DNA from: JAYPUA01 sp038133845
GTDB taxonomy: Bacteria > SAR324 > NAC60-12
Direction: 5' to 3'
Length of the DNA stretch: 12,405 nt
Assembly: GCA_038133845.1 (NCBI GenBank)
Contig: JAYPUA010000073.1
Span: 1-12,405, forward strand
In this document: in pieces, positions 5,819 through 12,330 of the stretch
Layout: each line of letters starts with the position of its first letter
How positions within the stretch are numbered: the stretch's first letter is position 1
Program-made: the position numbers and the translations under genes
The notes under the pieces: model-generated
Databases searched by the model: none
What the model saw: only the letters and a program-made list of their open reading frames with translations
What the model was told of the DNA's origin: nothing

Positions 5819-6991
5819 TTGACATTTCAGGTAGGCACGGGGCTCTCTCGTGCAGTGGATTCGGTGCAGGCCGCGCAGGAGGCCTGGGAGCAGGCGAGCG
5901 CGCAGGCAAAGTGTGCAGAGCCGGACTGGGTCCTGGTCTTCTTCAGCACCGAGCACATGGAGCAGTGTGAAGCGATCCATGGGGTGCTGACCAAACACTG
6001 CAGGTGTGTCGTCGGTTGCAGCACGATCGGAGTGCTCCACGAGGCGCAGGAGGTCTCGGAGGGGGCCTCGCTGGTGGTGATGGTGGGGAAGACCCCGGGA
6101 ATTCGGACGACTGGCTTCGCGCATTATCAGGAGTTGGAATACAGTGCCAGCGCGATGCAGCAGGTTAAGGAGACGCTGGAGCGCGTGGCGGAATCCTCAT
6201 TGCTGCTGGCCTTCCCGGATGCCTACGCCCACGCCCCTTACAACCTGATCAACACCCTCAACTATACCAAGACGCATCCGGTCACATTTGGAGCCGGAGC
6301 CTGCAACGATGGGACCTACAGCGAGGCCGTTCAGGTTGGCCCTGATGGCCCCGTGCTCAGCGGAGTGTCTGGATTGGCGCTTTCCGGAGCCTCCTGCTTT
6401 CGGGTTGGAGTGACGCAGTCCTGCGTGACCATGGGGGAGCCGATGTTTGTCACCAAGGTCGAGGAAAACCAGATCCTCAAGCTGGATGACTTTCCGGCGC
6501 TAGAGGTGTTTGTCACCGTCGCCGCCGAGCTGGGAATCCGGGAGCTGGAGACTGCGGCCCAGCATCTGCTCTTCAGCCTCCCTCTTGATCCGGAGCAGCC
6601 CTCGTTCACCAATGAGGCGGCCTTGGTGCGCTCGCTCTCCGGGGTGGATGTGGTTTCGCAAGGGCTTGAGCTGAATGAGATGGTGCGCGAGGGCATGGTG
6701 GTCTCATTGGCCTATAGGAGCCCAGTGACTGCCGAGCAGGATCTGAGGGCCATGCTCGAGCGGATTCGAACGGAAGATCCGCGCACTCCAGCCTTTGGGT
6801 TCTACTTCAACTGTGCCGCCCGGGGGAGCCAACTGTATGGACGCGACAACGTCGACACGGAGGCGATCCGAGAGATCCTGGGCGAATTCCCGCTGATCGG
6901 ATGCCTGGGGGGCTACGAGCTGGCCACCGTGCCGTTCGGGCTTCAACTCTACACCTACACGGGCGTTTTGGTTCTCGTCTATCCGGATTGA
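5819..6991 (+). CDS. FIST domain sensory protein
   Basis: FIST proteins carry paired FIST_N and FIST_C domains, thought to bind small ligands such as amino acids and to feed signalling. Residues 1 to about 205 fit FIST_N: an opening Val-Gly-Thr-Gly-Leu-Ser, a Val-Leu-Val-Phe-Phe strand at 38-42, and Gly66-Cys-Ser-Thr69 in the hallmark Gly-Cys-Ser-Thr-x-Gly-x-Leu. The second half fits FIST_C, ending with Phe-Asn-Cys332-Ala-Ala-Arg-Gly and a Gly-Cys-Leu-Gly-Gly-Tyr-Glu stretch. At 390 residues it is the stand-alone form. No histidine kinase, GGDEF or chemoreceptor domain is attached, and there is no membrane segment. The start is TTG 5819: AGGGG at 5808-5812 is ideally spaced, an in-frame stop lies just upstream, and the FIST_N motif begins at once. 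Its stop overlaps the lptE-like start by TGATG. Confidence 0.9.
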   Translation: MTFQVGTGLSRAVDSVQAAQEAWEQASAQAKCAEPDWVLVFFSTEHMEQCEAIHGVLTKHCRCVVGCSTIGVLHEAQEVSEGASLVVMVGKTPGIRTTGFAHYQELEYSASAMQQVKETLERVAESSLLLAFPDAYAHAPYNLINTLNYTKTHPVTFGAGACNDGTYSEAVQVGPDGPVLSGVSGLALSGASCFRVGVTQSCVTMGEPMFVTKVEENQILKLDDFPALEVFVTVAAELGIRELETAAQHLLFSLPLDPEQPSFTNEAALVRSLSGVDVVSQGLELNEMVREGMVVSLAYRSPVTAEQDLRAMLERIRTEDPRTPAFGFYFNCAARGSQLYGRDNVDTEAIREILGEFPLIGCLGGYELATVPFGLQLYTYTGVLVLVYPD

Positions 6992-7506
6992 TGTCGCGGC
7001 CACCTCTGCTCCTGTTGCTGATCGGGTTCTTGCTTGCCGGGTGTGGGTACACGCTGGAGCGCGGCAACCCCCCATTGCCGCAGCAGGCTCGAACGCTGGC
7101 CTTGCTGCCGGTGAGGAACGAGACCTACGAACCTATCCTGGAAACTGAAACGGCGACGGTGATGCAGGAGACCCTACGGAGCAACACCTCTGTGATCTTG
7201 CTCCCGGAAGGCCAGGCGGATCTGGAGTTGCTGCTTTCGCTGGTACGCTTGGTGGAAACCCGAACCGCTGCCACGACGGATGCTCCGGCAGGAATCACCG
7301 TGAGCCTGAGCGCTCAAGCGAGCCTGAAGGACCTCCGGAAAGACCGATACCTTTGGAAAGAGGTCGCCCTGCAAGCCTCCTTGAGCGAGTCTGCGGTGAA
7401 TGACTCGCTGGAACTGGTCTCTGGCATCAAGACCACCCGGATCCGTCAGGAACTGCTGGAACAGCTTTGTCGAAAGGTTTATGACCGAATCTTTCTGGAC
7501 TTCTAA
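6991..7506 (+). CDS. lptE: LptE-like LPS-assembly lipoprotein
   Basis: The 171-residue product opens with a signal peptide ending Leu-Leu-Ala-Gly-Cys18-Gly-Tyr-Thr-Leu, the classic LptE 'CGY-x-L' lipobox. It then has Thr-Leu-Ala-Leu-Leu-Pro-Val-Arg-Asn-Glu-Thr-Tyr-Glu-Pro at about 39-52, matching the first strand of the LptE fold. In the known pathway LptE plugs the LptD barrel in the outer membrane and helps insert LPS. The length is normal. The start is ATG 6991, inside the FIST stop (TGATG). There is no separate ribosome site, so translation should be coupled to FIST. An in-frame upstream start at 6901 lies inside the FIST gene and would bury the signal peptide. LptE proteins diverge strongly, so the symbol rests on lipobox, motif, length and fold pattern. 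Neither leuS nor holA, its neighbours in many Proteobacteria, is here. Confidence 0.83.
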   Translation: MSRPPLLLLLIGFLLAGCGYTLERGNPPLPQQARTLALLPVRNETYEPILETETATVMQETLRSNTSVILLPEGQADLELLLSLVRLVETRTAATTDAPAGITVSLSAQASLKDLRKDRYLWKEVALQASLSESAVNDSLELVSGIKTTRIRQELLEQLCRKVYDRIFLDF

Positions 7507-7541
7507 AGCGTTTCAGCTTTCCAATTTTCTGAAGTTGCTTT
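7505..7541 (+). other. Long imperfect stem-loop at the end of lptE
   Basis: AAAGC (7505-7509) pairs with GCTTT (7537-7541) and TTCAG (7512-7516) with CTGAA (7529-7533). Two wobble pairs and a bulge join them, and the loop is 12 bases. It begins inside the lptE stop codon. The short trailing T stretch makes it a poor intrinsic terminator, but it may end or stabilise the FIST-lptE message ahead of dksA. By-eye fold only. Confidence 0.3.
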
Positions 7542-7639
7542 AACTTGTGCGCTCTACTTTACAGACCAGCTCCTTGCAGACGACTCCATCCGTTTGGAGA
7601 GTGTCTTTAACGTTACCCCCCCTTTTTTGAGGAAGCATC

Positions 7640-7996
7640 ATGCAAGACGCGGATTTGGCCTACTTTCGAGAGAGGCTGATGGAAATGCGCCAAGAACTTC
7701 TTGGAGAGTCCGAGGAGACCGTGCATGAATTGAGAGAAGAAAACGCGCTCTTCCCAGACCCCAACGATCGGGCCTCGATGGAGAGCGACAACATCAATAC
7801 GCTCCGCATTCGTGACCGAGAGCGCAAGCTGCTCGCTAAAGTTGACGAAGCGATCGAGCGCCTTGAGGAGGGCTCGTTCGGCATCTGTGAGGAGTGTGGG
7901 GAGGAGATCGGAGTGGAGCGTCTCAAGATTCGCCCGGTGACCACCTACTGCATTGTCTGCAAGGAGGAGCAGGAGGCGGAAGAGCGGCGCGGCTGA
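7640..7996 (+). CDS. dksA: DksA/TraR family zinc-finger transcription regulator
   Basis: DksA binds RNA polymerase in the secondary channel and, with ppGpp, retunes rRNA and amino-acid promoters. At 118 residues this copy is shorter than E. coli DksA (151) because the N-terminal extension is missing. The functional parts remain: the coiled-coil tip acids Asp40 and Asp43 in Asp-Pro-Asn-Asp-Arg-Ala, the Arg-Asp-Arg-Glu-Arg-Lys-Leu-Leu stretch, and a complete C4 zinc finger with Cys83, Cys86, Cys104 and Cys107. The start is clear: GAGGA at 7629-7633 sits 6 bases before ATG 7640. The 133-base gap from lptE holds a stem-loop but no promoter that I can define. The retained Asp pair argues for a DksA-like role, not just a TraR-type zinc protein. 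Confidence 0.93.
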   Translation: MQDADLAYFRERLMEMRQELLGESEETVHELREENALFPDPNDRASMESDNINTLRIRDRERKLLAKVDEAIERLEEGSFGICEECGEEIGVERLKIRPVTTYCIVCKEEQEAEERRG

Positions 7997-8248
7997 ACCC
8001 AACTCCTGCTTGCGCTCTCCTCAAAAACGTCATTGGGACAGCTTCTTCACTCAGCCTGGAAGTTGCCCCGGCCCCTCATCCGGGACTGTCGCTCGGGGAG
8101 CGACCCCTGCGACCGCGTGCCTGCCAATGTCCAAGGCGACGAAGGGGGAGTCGCCTCCCAGCGTACCTCTGTTTTCACGTTGCAATCCAAGCCATCCGGG
8201 TCACACTGATGGAGTGAACTTCCTTCGCTCCATCAGACTCAGGACTCC
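7997..8248 (+). other. 252-base gene-free gap with tandem hairpins
   Basis: No credible coding frame fills the space between dksA and the ABC ATPase. Open frames that cross it are Pro/Ser/Arg-rich and run into the ATPase gene in the wrong frame. It contains three hairpins in a row. GTCGCTC (8088-8094) pairs with GAGCGAC (8098-8104). AGGCGAC (8134-8140) pairs with GTCGCCT (8150-8156). The third is the strong one at 8206-8236, listed separately. None is followed by a T-run. I match it to no known riboswitch or RNA gene. It could be a 5' leader, a small RNA or a processing region. Confidence 0.4.
8206..8236 (+). promoter_or_regulatory. Strong stem-loop just upstream of the ABC ATPase start
   Basis: CTGATGGAG (8206-8214) is exactly complementary to CTCCATCAG (8228-8236). 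Pairing continues inward through TGAA/TTCG, with one G-T wobble, to give about 13 pairs around a 5-base loop (8219-8223). The structure ends about 4 bases before the AGGA ribosome site at 8241-8244 and 12 bases before ATG 8249. There is no T-run. It is well placed to influence ribosome access or mRNA cleavage, but that role is inference. Confidence 0.5.
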
Positions 8249-8974
<726 letters not shown>

Positions 8975-8984
8975 GTCCGATCGA

Positions 8985-9392
8985 TCAGGGCTTGACCTCT
9001 TCTCGGTAGACGATGCTTCCGGCCGGCGTCTCTGGCGGAGCATACTTCACGGGAGCGCGCTGAGGTCGTCCTCCCCATGCAAGATCCTGGGCGATCGTCC
9101 GGGCATTGCGTCCCAAGCGTGTCTCTGTCTGCGGAACTTCCTTGACCGGAAGTACGCCCCCAAAAGCCGGGTAGACAACCAGGTTGGGGTCTGGCCCGGG
9201 CGGAACCGGCATCGCCGGTGGAACCATCGGGGAGTTGGAGCCCGGAGCCGGGACCGAGCCCTTGCTGGAGCGAAGCATCTGGTAGCGAGCCACCTCAAAA
9301 GCACGTCGGCTGATGTTCCCGTCCCAGGCGTATGCCGTCCCAACGCCCACGGTCAGAGCCGTGAGGGCGATCAAGATCTTCTTCCGTTTCAT
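8985..9392 (-). CDS. Exported proline-rich protein, unknown
   Basis: The product is 135 residues. It starts Met-Lys-Arg-Lys-Lys, has a hydrophobic core at residues 6-19 and an Ala-Tyr-Ala signal peptidase I site at about 20-22, so it is secreted to the periplasm. The mature part has a short helical head, then a Pro/Gly-rich stretch (about 43-72) and a C-terminal region with more prolines. It lacks cysteines and any motif I know. Start choice: GGAG lies 8 bases before ATG 9392. The ATG two codons earlier (9398) is too close to the same site, and the longer frame up to 9422 adds residues ahead of the signal peptide. It converges with the ABC ATPase gene (10-base gap) and has its own candidate promoter. 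Confidence 0.8.
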   Translation of the reverse strand: MKRKKILIALTALTVGVGTAYAWDGNISRRAFEVARYQMLRSSKGSVPAPGSNSPMVPPAMPVPPGPDPNLVVYPAFGGVLPVKEVPQTETRLGRNARTIAQDLAWGGRPQRAPVKYAPPETPAGSIVYREEVKP

Positions 9393-9421
9393 TGCCATTT
9401 CTCCTCTAGCTGACAGAGTCA

Positions 9422-9450
9422 TTTATTGCGTGCAGTGAGGCGCATCTCAA
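9422..9450 (-). promoter_or_regulatory. Candidate sigma70-type promoter for the exported protein
   Basis: On the minus strand, TTGAGA (9450-9445, five of six to consensus) is followed by a 17-base spacer and AATAAA (9427-9422, four of six to TATAAT). Transcription would begin near 9415, about 23 bases before ATG 9392, leaving room for the GAGGAG ribosome site. This is one of the better by-eye promoters in the window. Confidence 0.45.
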
Positions 9451-9462
9451 GTCTTTTGTGTT

Positions 9463-9480
9463 TTCCCTCCCGGGGAGGAA
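9463..9480 (-). terminator. Stem-loop after the VWA gene (possible terminator)
   Basis: TT-(C)-CCTCC and GGAGG-AA pair around a 3-base loop, with one bulged C. In the minus direction the structure begins 12 bases after the VWA stop at 9492 and precedes the promoter of the exported gene. No U-tract follows on the minus strand, so it is at best a weak or factor-assisted terminator. Confidence 0.25.
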
Positions 9481-9491
9481 GGTGATTTTGC

Positions 9492-10856
9492 CTAAAAGTG
9501 TGTGATGCTTTCAAAGCCTCGGATCGCATCAGTCAGCCCTCTCACGGTGAGCGGGTACATGGGCATCACCTGCTGGACAAACGGGGCAACAGTGCGGGCC
9601 CAGTAACGTTCCGGAGTCGGGTTGAGCCAGCAAAGGTAGGGGAAGTGGTCTCTCAATTCCCGGAGCTGCTGAATGCTGGGGACCGGGCTCTCTTCTCGAT
9701 ACTCAATCGCGCCGAAGGGGGCCAGCATCTCGTGGGCGGCCATGTAGGCATCTCCCACAATGAAAACTCGGTAGTCCGGATTGTAATCCAGAAGCTTCCT
9801 CAAGGGGAGCGGTTTGCGTCGTGCCTCATCCTCATAGACTTGCGCATAGACCGCGTTGTGGAAGTAGAAGCTGCACAGGTCCTGAGTGAAGCGGCGCTTC
9901 ATCTTGGAGAACAGCTGCTGAACGACATGCACGTGTGCCCACATGGAGCTGCCTCCGTTATCGAGAACGAGCATGACCTTGATCCGATCTTCCTGTTCCT
10001 TCTGAAAGCGGGGGATCACGATCCCTGCGTTGCGTCCGGCCTGCTCCACGGTTTCCGGGACGTTCAACCGGCGATCCGGATGCATCTCCTGGAGGTCTTT
10101 CAGGGCCTGCAATGCGGCATCCAGCGTGTCGTCATTGAGCGGAGCGTCCAGGTCTACCGGGAAAAACCCCGGATCACCCAACACCTTCCGTGCGCTGCCG
10201 GCATGTCCGGCTCCGCCGACGCGAATTCCATGCAACCCGGACCCCGAGTGCCCGTAAGGAGAGTGCCCGTGTGAACCGATCCAATGGCCTCCCCCACTGT
10301 GTTTGGATTTTTGCTGATCGGCAACTCGCTGCATACGCTCCAGCAACTCCTCCATGGGAATCTGAGAATAGTCGATCATGGTGTCTGAGGGACGTGGTGG
10401 GCCGTCGGGGTCTGCCCCGGGGCGGTCTTCCAGGTCCGGGTTGTCGTGCAGGAGGTGCTCACGGGCGTCGATCTCTCGGCGCAGGTGTTCTCCCAGACGG
10501 GAGGACATGACCTCATTGAGGAAGCGGTCGATCAGTGACCTCCAATCCACGAGGCCCTCCGCGATGCCCGTGTCTGTTTGCTGCTGCAGCCAGTGCTCAA
10601 AGGCCGGGGCGTTGCGGATGGCCCCATCGACAGTGGGGTGATTTCGGACGTCAATCCCCAGAAAATGCTCCCAGAAGGCCAGGGTGTAGGGACCGAAGTC
10701 GCGACGTCCCTTGCAGACCAGGTGCCTGCCGGCATCATGAAGTGAGCCGAGGCTGTCGATGACTCCTTGCTCCGCGAGCTTCAGCAGGTCCATCAGGGTC
10801 CGTGCATCGGCATACAGCCCAAACTGCTTGAGGGTATGCGGGAAGCTGTCGAGCAT
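9492..10856 (-). CDS. VWA domain protein with His/Gly-rich segment (CoxE-like / COG3552-type)
   Basis: The 454-residue cytoplasmic protein has no signal peptide. Residues 1-180 are helical. Residues 187-222 form a Gly/His-rich segment, opening Gly-Gly-Gly-His-Trp-Ile-Gly and ending Gly-Ile-Arg-Val-Gly-Gly. I recall the same mark in proteobacterial VWA proteins of this type. A von Willebrand A domain begins at about 290 with Val-Met-Leu-Val-Leu-Asp299-Asn-Gly-Gly-Ser303-Ser. The canonical MIDAS is Asp-x-Ser-x-Ser; here the first Ser is Gly301. A later strand gives Val-Phe-Ile-Val-Gly-Asp369-Ala, a plausible third metal-ligand site. Such proteins often work with MoxR-type AAA ATPases in metalloenzyme maturation. 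No MoxR gene is in the window. It begins 4 bases after the thioesterase stop, with no ribosome site of its own, so the two are one operon. Confidence 0.87.
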   Translation of the reverse strand: MLDSFPHTLKQFGLYADARTLMDLLKLAEQGVIDSLGSLHDAGRHLVCKGRRDFGPYTLAFWEHFLGIDVRNHPTVDGAIRNAPAFEHWLQQQTDTGIAEGLVDWRSLIDRFLNEVMSSRLGEHLRREIDAREHLLHDNPDLEDRPGADPDGPPRPSDTMIDYSQIPMEELLERMQRVADQQKSKHSGGGHWIGSHGHSPYGHSGSGLHGIRVGGAGHAGSARKVLGDPGFFPVDLDAPLNDDTLDAALQALKDLQEMHPDRRLNVPETVEQAGRNAGIVIPRFQKEQEDRIKVMLVLDNGGSSMWAHVHVVQQLFSKMKRRFTQDLCSFYFHNAVYAQVYEDEARRKPLPLRKLLDYNPDYRVFIVGDAYMAAHEMLAPFGAIEYREESPVPSIQQLRELRDHFPYLCWLNPTPERYWARTVAPFVQQVMPMYPLTVRGLTDAIRGFESITHF

Positions 10857-10860
10857 GCGG

Positions 10861-11328
10861 CTAGAGGTCGAAGATCATGCAGGTGGTGGTGCCGTGTGCC
10901 AGCAGCTTGCCCCGTGCATCCAGGAGCTTCCCCTCGGCGGTTCCAGTCCGGCGACCGACATGAACCGTGTTTCCAACAGCCTGAACCGGCCCCGTCTCGG
11001 CCGTGATTGGACGCACCAGGTTCACTTTCAACTCCAGAGTCGTGTAGCCTTGTCCAGCTGGCAGAGAGGCTTGAACCGCACAGGCCATGCAGGAGTCCAG
11101 TAGGGTGCAGGCATATCCGCCATGGACAGTACCAATGGGGTTGTAGTGGCGAGCCTCCGGGGTCCCGGAGAAGACCACGTGCCCGGGAGAGACCTCGATG
11201 AGGTGAAAGCCGATCAACTCGGCGATTGGTGGCTGAGGGCGCTTCCCGGCCAAGATCTGCTGCAAGAACTCGAGGCCACCGTGCTGCCGCAGGGCTTCGA
11301 CAACCTCTTGGGGGTCTGGAGGAATCAT
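10861..11328 (-). CDS. PaaI-type hotdog-fold thioesterase
   Basis: The 155-residue product matches the PaaI/YdiI hotdog thioesterase family, which hydrolyses acyl-CoA or aryl-CoA esters. Residues 63-71 (Asn-Pro-Ile-Gly-Thr-Val-His-Gly-Gly) carry the active-site Asn63 and His69-Gly-Gly. The following helix, Tyr-Ala-Cys-Thr-Leu-Leu-Asp78-Ser, has the acid expected there. A Leu-Lys-Val-Asn-Leu-Val-Arg-Pro-Ile strand follows at about 103-111, then Gly-Arg-Arg-Thr-Gly-Thr-Ala-Glu-Gly at about 124-132 and a final strand. It is soluble, with no signal. The substrate cannot be fixed from sequence. It is the first gene of the minus-strand pair with the VWA gene and is divergent from the phasin-like gene, with an AT-rich promoter zone between. 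No Shine-Dalgarno is visible before ATG 11328. Confidence 0.92.
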   Translation of the reverse strand: MIPPDPQEVVEALRQHGGLEFLQQILAGKRPQPPIAELIGFHLIEVSPGHVVFSGTPEARHYNPIGTVHGGYACTLLDSCMACAVQASLPAGQGYTTLELKVNLVRPITAETGPVQAVGNTVHVGRRTGTAEGKLLDARGKLLAHGTTTCMIFDL

Positions 11329-11358
11329 GTTGATTGACGTGTTTTAATAAAAATTAAA

Positions 11359-11364
11359 ATTATA
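11359..11364 (-). promoter_or_regulatory. Perfect TATAAT -10 box facing the thioesterase gene
   Basis: On the minus strand TATAAT (11364-11359) lies about 30 bases upstream of ATG 11328. No good -35 sits at the right distance. An alternative on the same strand is TTGCAA (11371-11366) with TATTAA 16 bases on. The region 11336-11400 is the most AT-rich in the window, so chance matches are likely. Confidence 0.3.
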
Positions 11365-11365
11365 A

Positions 11366-11395
11366 TTGCAATTTGGTGAATAAGCTCTATATTAT
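11366..11395 (+). promoter_or_regulatory. Candidate sigma70 promoter for the phasin-like gene
   Basis: TTGCAA (11366-11371) is followed by TATATT (11388-11393, 16-base spacer) or TATTAT (11390-11395, 18-base spacer). Transcription from here would give a leader of about 40 bases, ending in the strong AGAAGGAG ribosome site at 11428-11435. TTGCAA is its own reverse complement, so the same element could serve the divergent thioesterase gene. Confidence 0.45.
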
Positions 11396-11441
11396 GCTTT
11401 GTGAATTTAGTTCTCAATTTCTTCTACAGAAGGAGCCTGTC

Positions 11442-11759
11442 ATGAGTCAAAGCAAGAAGTCGGCTTTTGAGCCTGTCAAACAAATGTACGCTACTTGGTA
11501 CGAGCAATACGAGCAAGGCCTCAATGAGGCCGAGACTGCTCAGAAAAAATCCCTCGAGTCTCTTTACGGAATGGTGGAAAAGGTCCCGGCATGGGAGATG
11601 ATGAAGCTCTCAGACTCGATGCAGAGCGTGAAGGCCATGCAGATGAACGCTGTGGGTGAAGCCTACGGAGTCGCTCGGAAGGCGGCTCAGGAGATGCAAA
11701 AGCAGTCGATGGCGTGGATGAACAACATGGAGTCCATGCTGCCGGCGATGCCCAACTAA
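11442..11759 (+). CDS. Small Met-rich helical protein, phasin-like
   Basis: From ATG 11442 the product is 105 residues, all predicted helix and without signal peptide or cysteine. It begins Met-Ser-Gln-Ser-Lys-Lys-Ser-Ala-Phe and has an aromatic patch (Met-Tyr-Ala-Thr-Trp-Tyr-Glu-Gln-Tyr) at about 14-22. The second half is methionine-rich, with Met-Lys-Ala-Met-Gln-Met and a C-terminus of Trp-Met-Asn-Asn-Met-Glu-Ser-Met-Leu. Amphipathic, Cys-free short helices of this kind resemble phasins, which coat polyhydroxyalkanoate granules, but I recognise no family signature. The start is fixed by AGAAGGAG 6 bases upstream. An extension to a GTG at 11373 would translate promoter DNA. The strong ribosome site and AT-rich promoter suggest abundant expression. 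No PHA synthase gene is in the window. Other helical bundle or chaperone-like roles remain possible. Confidence 0.85.
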   Translation: MSQSKKSAFEPVKQMYATWYEQYEQGLNEAETAQKKSLESLYGMVEKVPAWEMMKLSDSMQSVKAMQMNAVGEAYGVARKAAQEMQKQSMAWMNNMESMLPAMPN

Positions 11760-11822
11760 AGGCCTCCCCTTCGAGGAGTCTTGATCAGCAGTGTTCCCCC
11801 CTGTCACTCTGGTTGAGGCTCC

Positions 11823-12302
11823 TCACCTTTGCTCTTCCTGTTCGACCAACTCGGCAGGGGAGGCTTGCCCTTCCTCTCCGGTTCCAACCATCTCATTCCG
11901 AATCGAATCCGAAAGCGCCCTGCGCTCCATGAGGTGCTGACGGAAAATCCGGTCTTCCTCCGCCAACTCTTCGGTGAAGAAGCTCCTCCACAAGCCACCT
12001 TCCGGAAAGACCATCTCGTCGAAGCACTGCACATACATCAGCGACCATTGGCGCTCCTCTTCAAGAAGGATCAGGTAGTCGTAGGACAGAACCTCCAGGC
12101 TGTAACGCTCCTCGTCCAGGAGTTGAAGCAGGTGGGACTGCTCCTCCGGGGCAAGCTCTTCACTGCGCAGGGCTCGCTCCAGCAGTTGGCAGCGTGCTCG
12201 GGACAGGTCGAGCATCCGGCGGCACTCCAGCAGCTGTGGGAGGTGAGAGGAGGAGGCCTGGTTTTGCAGGCGCAAAGCTTCAAGAGAATCGGCAAAGCTC
12301 AT
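11823..12302 (-). CDS. Glu/Leu-rich coiled-coil hypothetical protein (159 aa)
   Basis: The product is soluble and strongly helical, with Leu, Glu, Gln and Arg in heptad-like spacing over roughly residues 5-95 (for example Leu-Leu-Glu-Arg-Ala-Leu and His-Leu-Leu-Gln-Leu-Leu-Asp-Glu-Glu). A short aromatic region follows (Phe-Pro-Glu-Gly-Gly-Leu-Trp-Arg-Ser-Phe-Phe, about 99-109), then more helix and a polar Glu/Gln tail. Its size and composition recall flagellar or type III chaperones such as FliT/FliJ, but I see no signature and do not assign it. ATG 12302 is the only start after the in-frame stop, and it lacks a clear ribosome site. It lies 28 bases behind the membrane-protein gene running in from the right edge, so an operon with that gene is likely. 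It converges with the phasin-like gene across 63 bases holding no clear terminator. Confidence 0.78.
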   Translation of the reverse strand: MSFADSLEALRLQNQASSSHLPQLLECRRMLDLSRARCQLLERALRSEELAPEEQSHLLQLLDEERYSLEVLSYDYLILLEEERQWSLMYVQCFDEMVFPEGGLWRSFFTEELAEEDRIFRQHLMERRALSDSIRNEMVGTGEEGQASPAELVEQEEQR

Positions 12303-12330
12303 CGAGGAGTTCAGGCTAGGGGGTTCACAA

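Noticed and set aside
6740..6790. Possible tRNA T-arm-like GATTCGAAC sequence
   Set aside because: It lies within the FIST reading frame, with no acceptor or anticodon stem around it.
9498..10274. 258-codon plus-strand frame opposite the VWA gene
   Set aside because: The VWA frame has family motifs and operon context. The plus frame has low-complexity character and no ribosome site.
11760..11822. Bidirectional terminator between the converging phasin-like and coiled-coil genes
   Set aside because: Only a 4-pair CTCC/GGAG stem with no T-run on either strand could be found.
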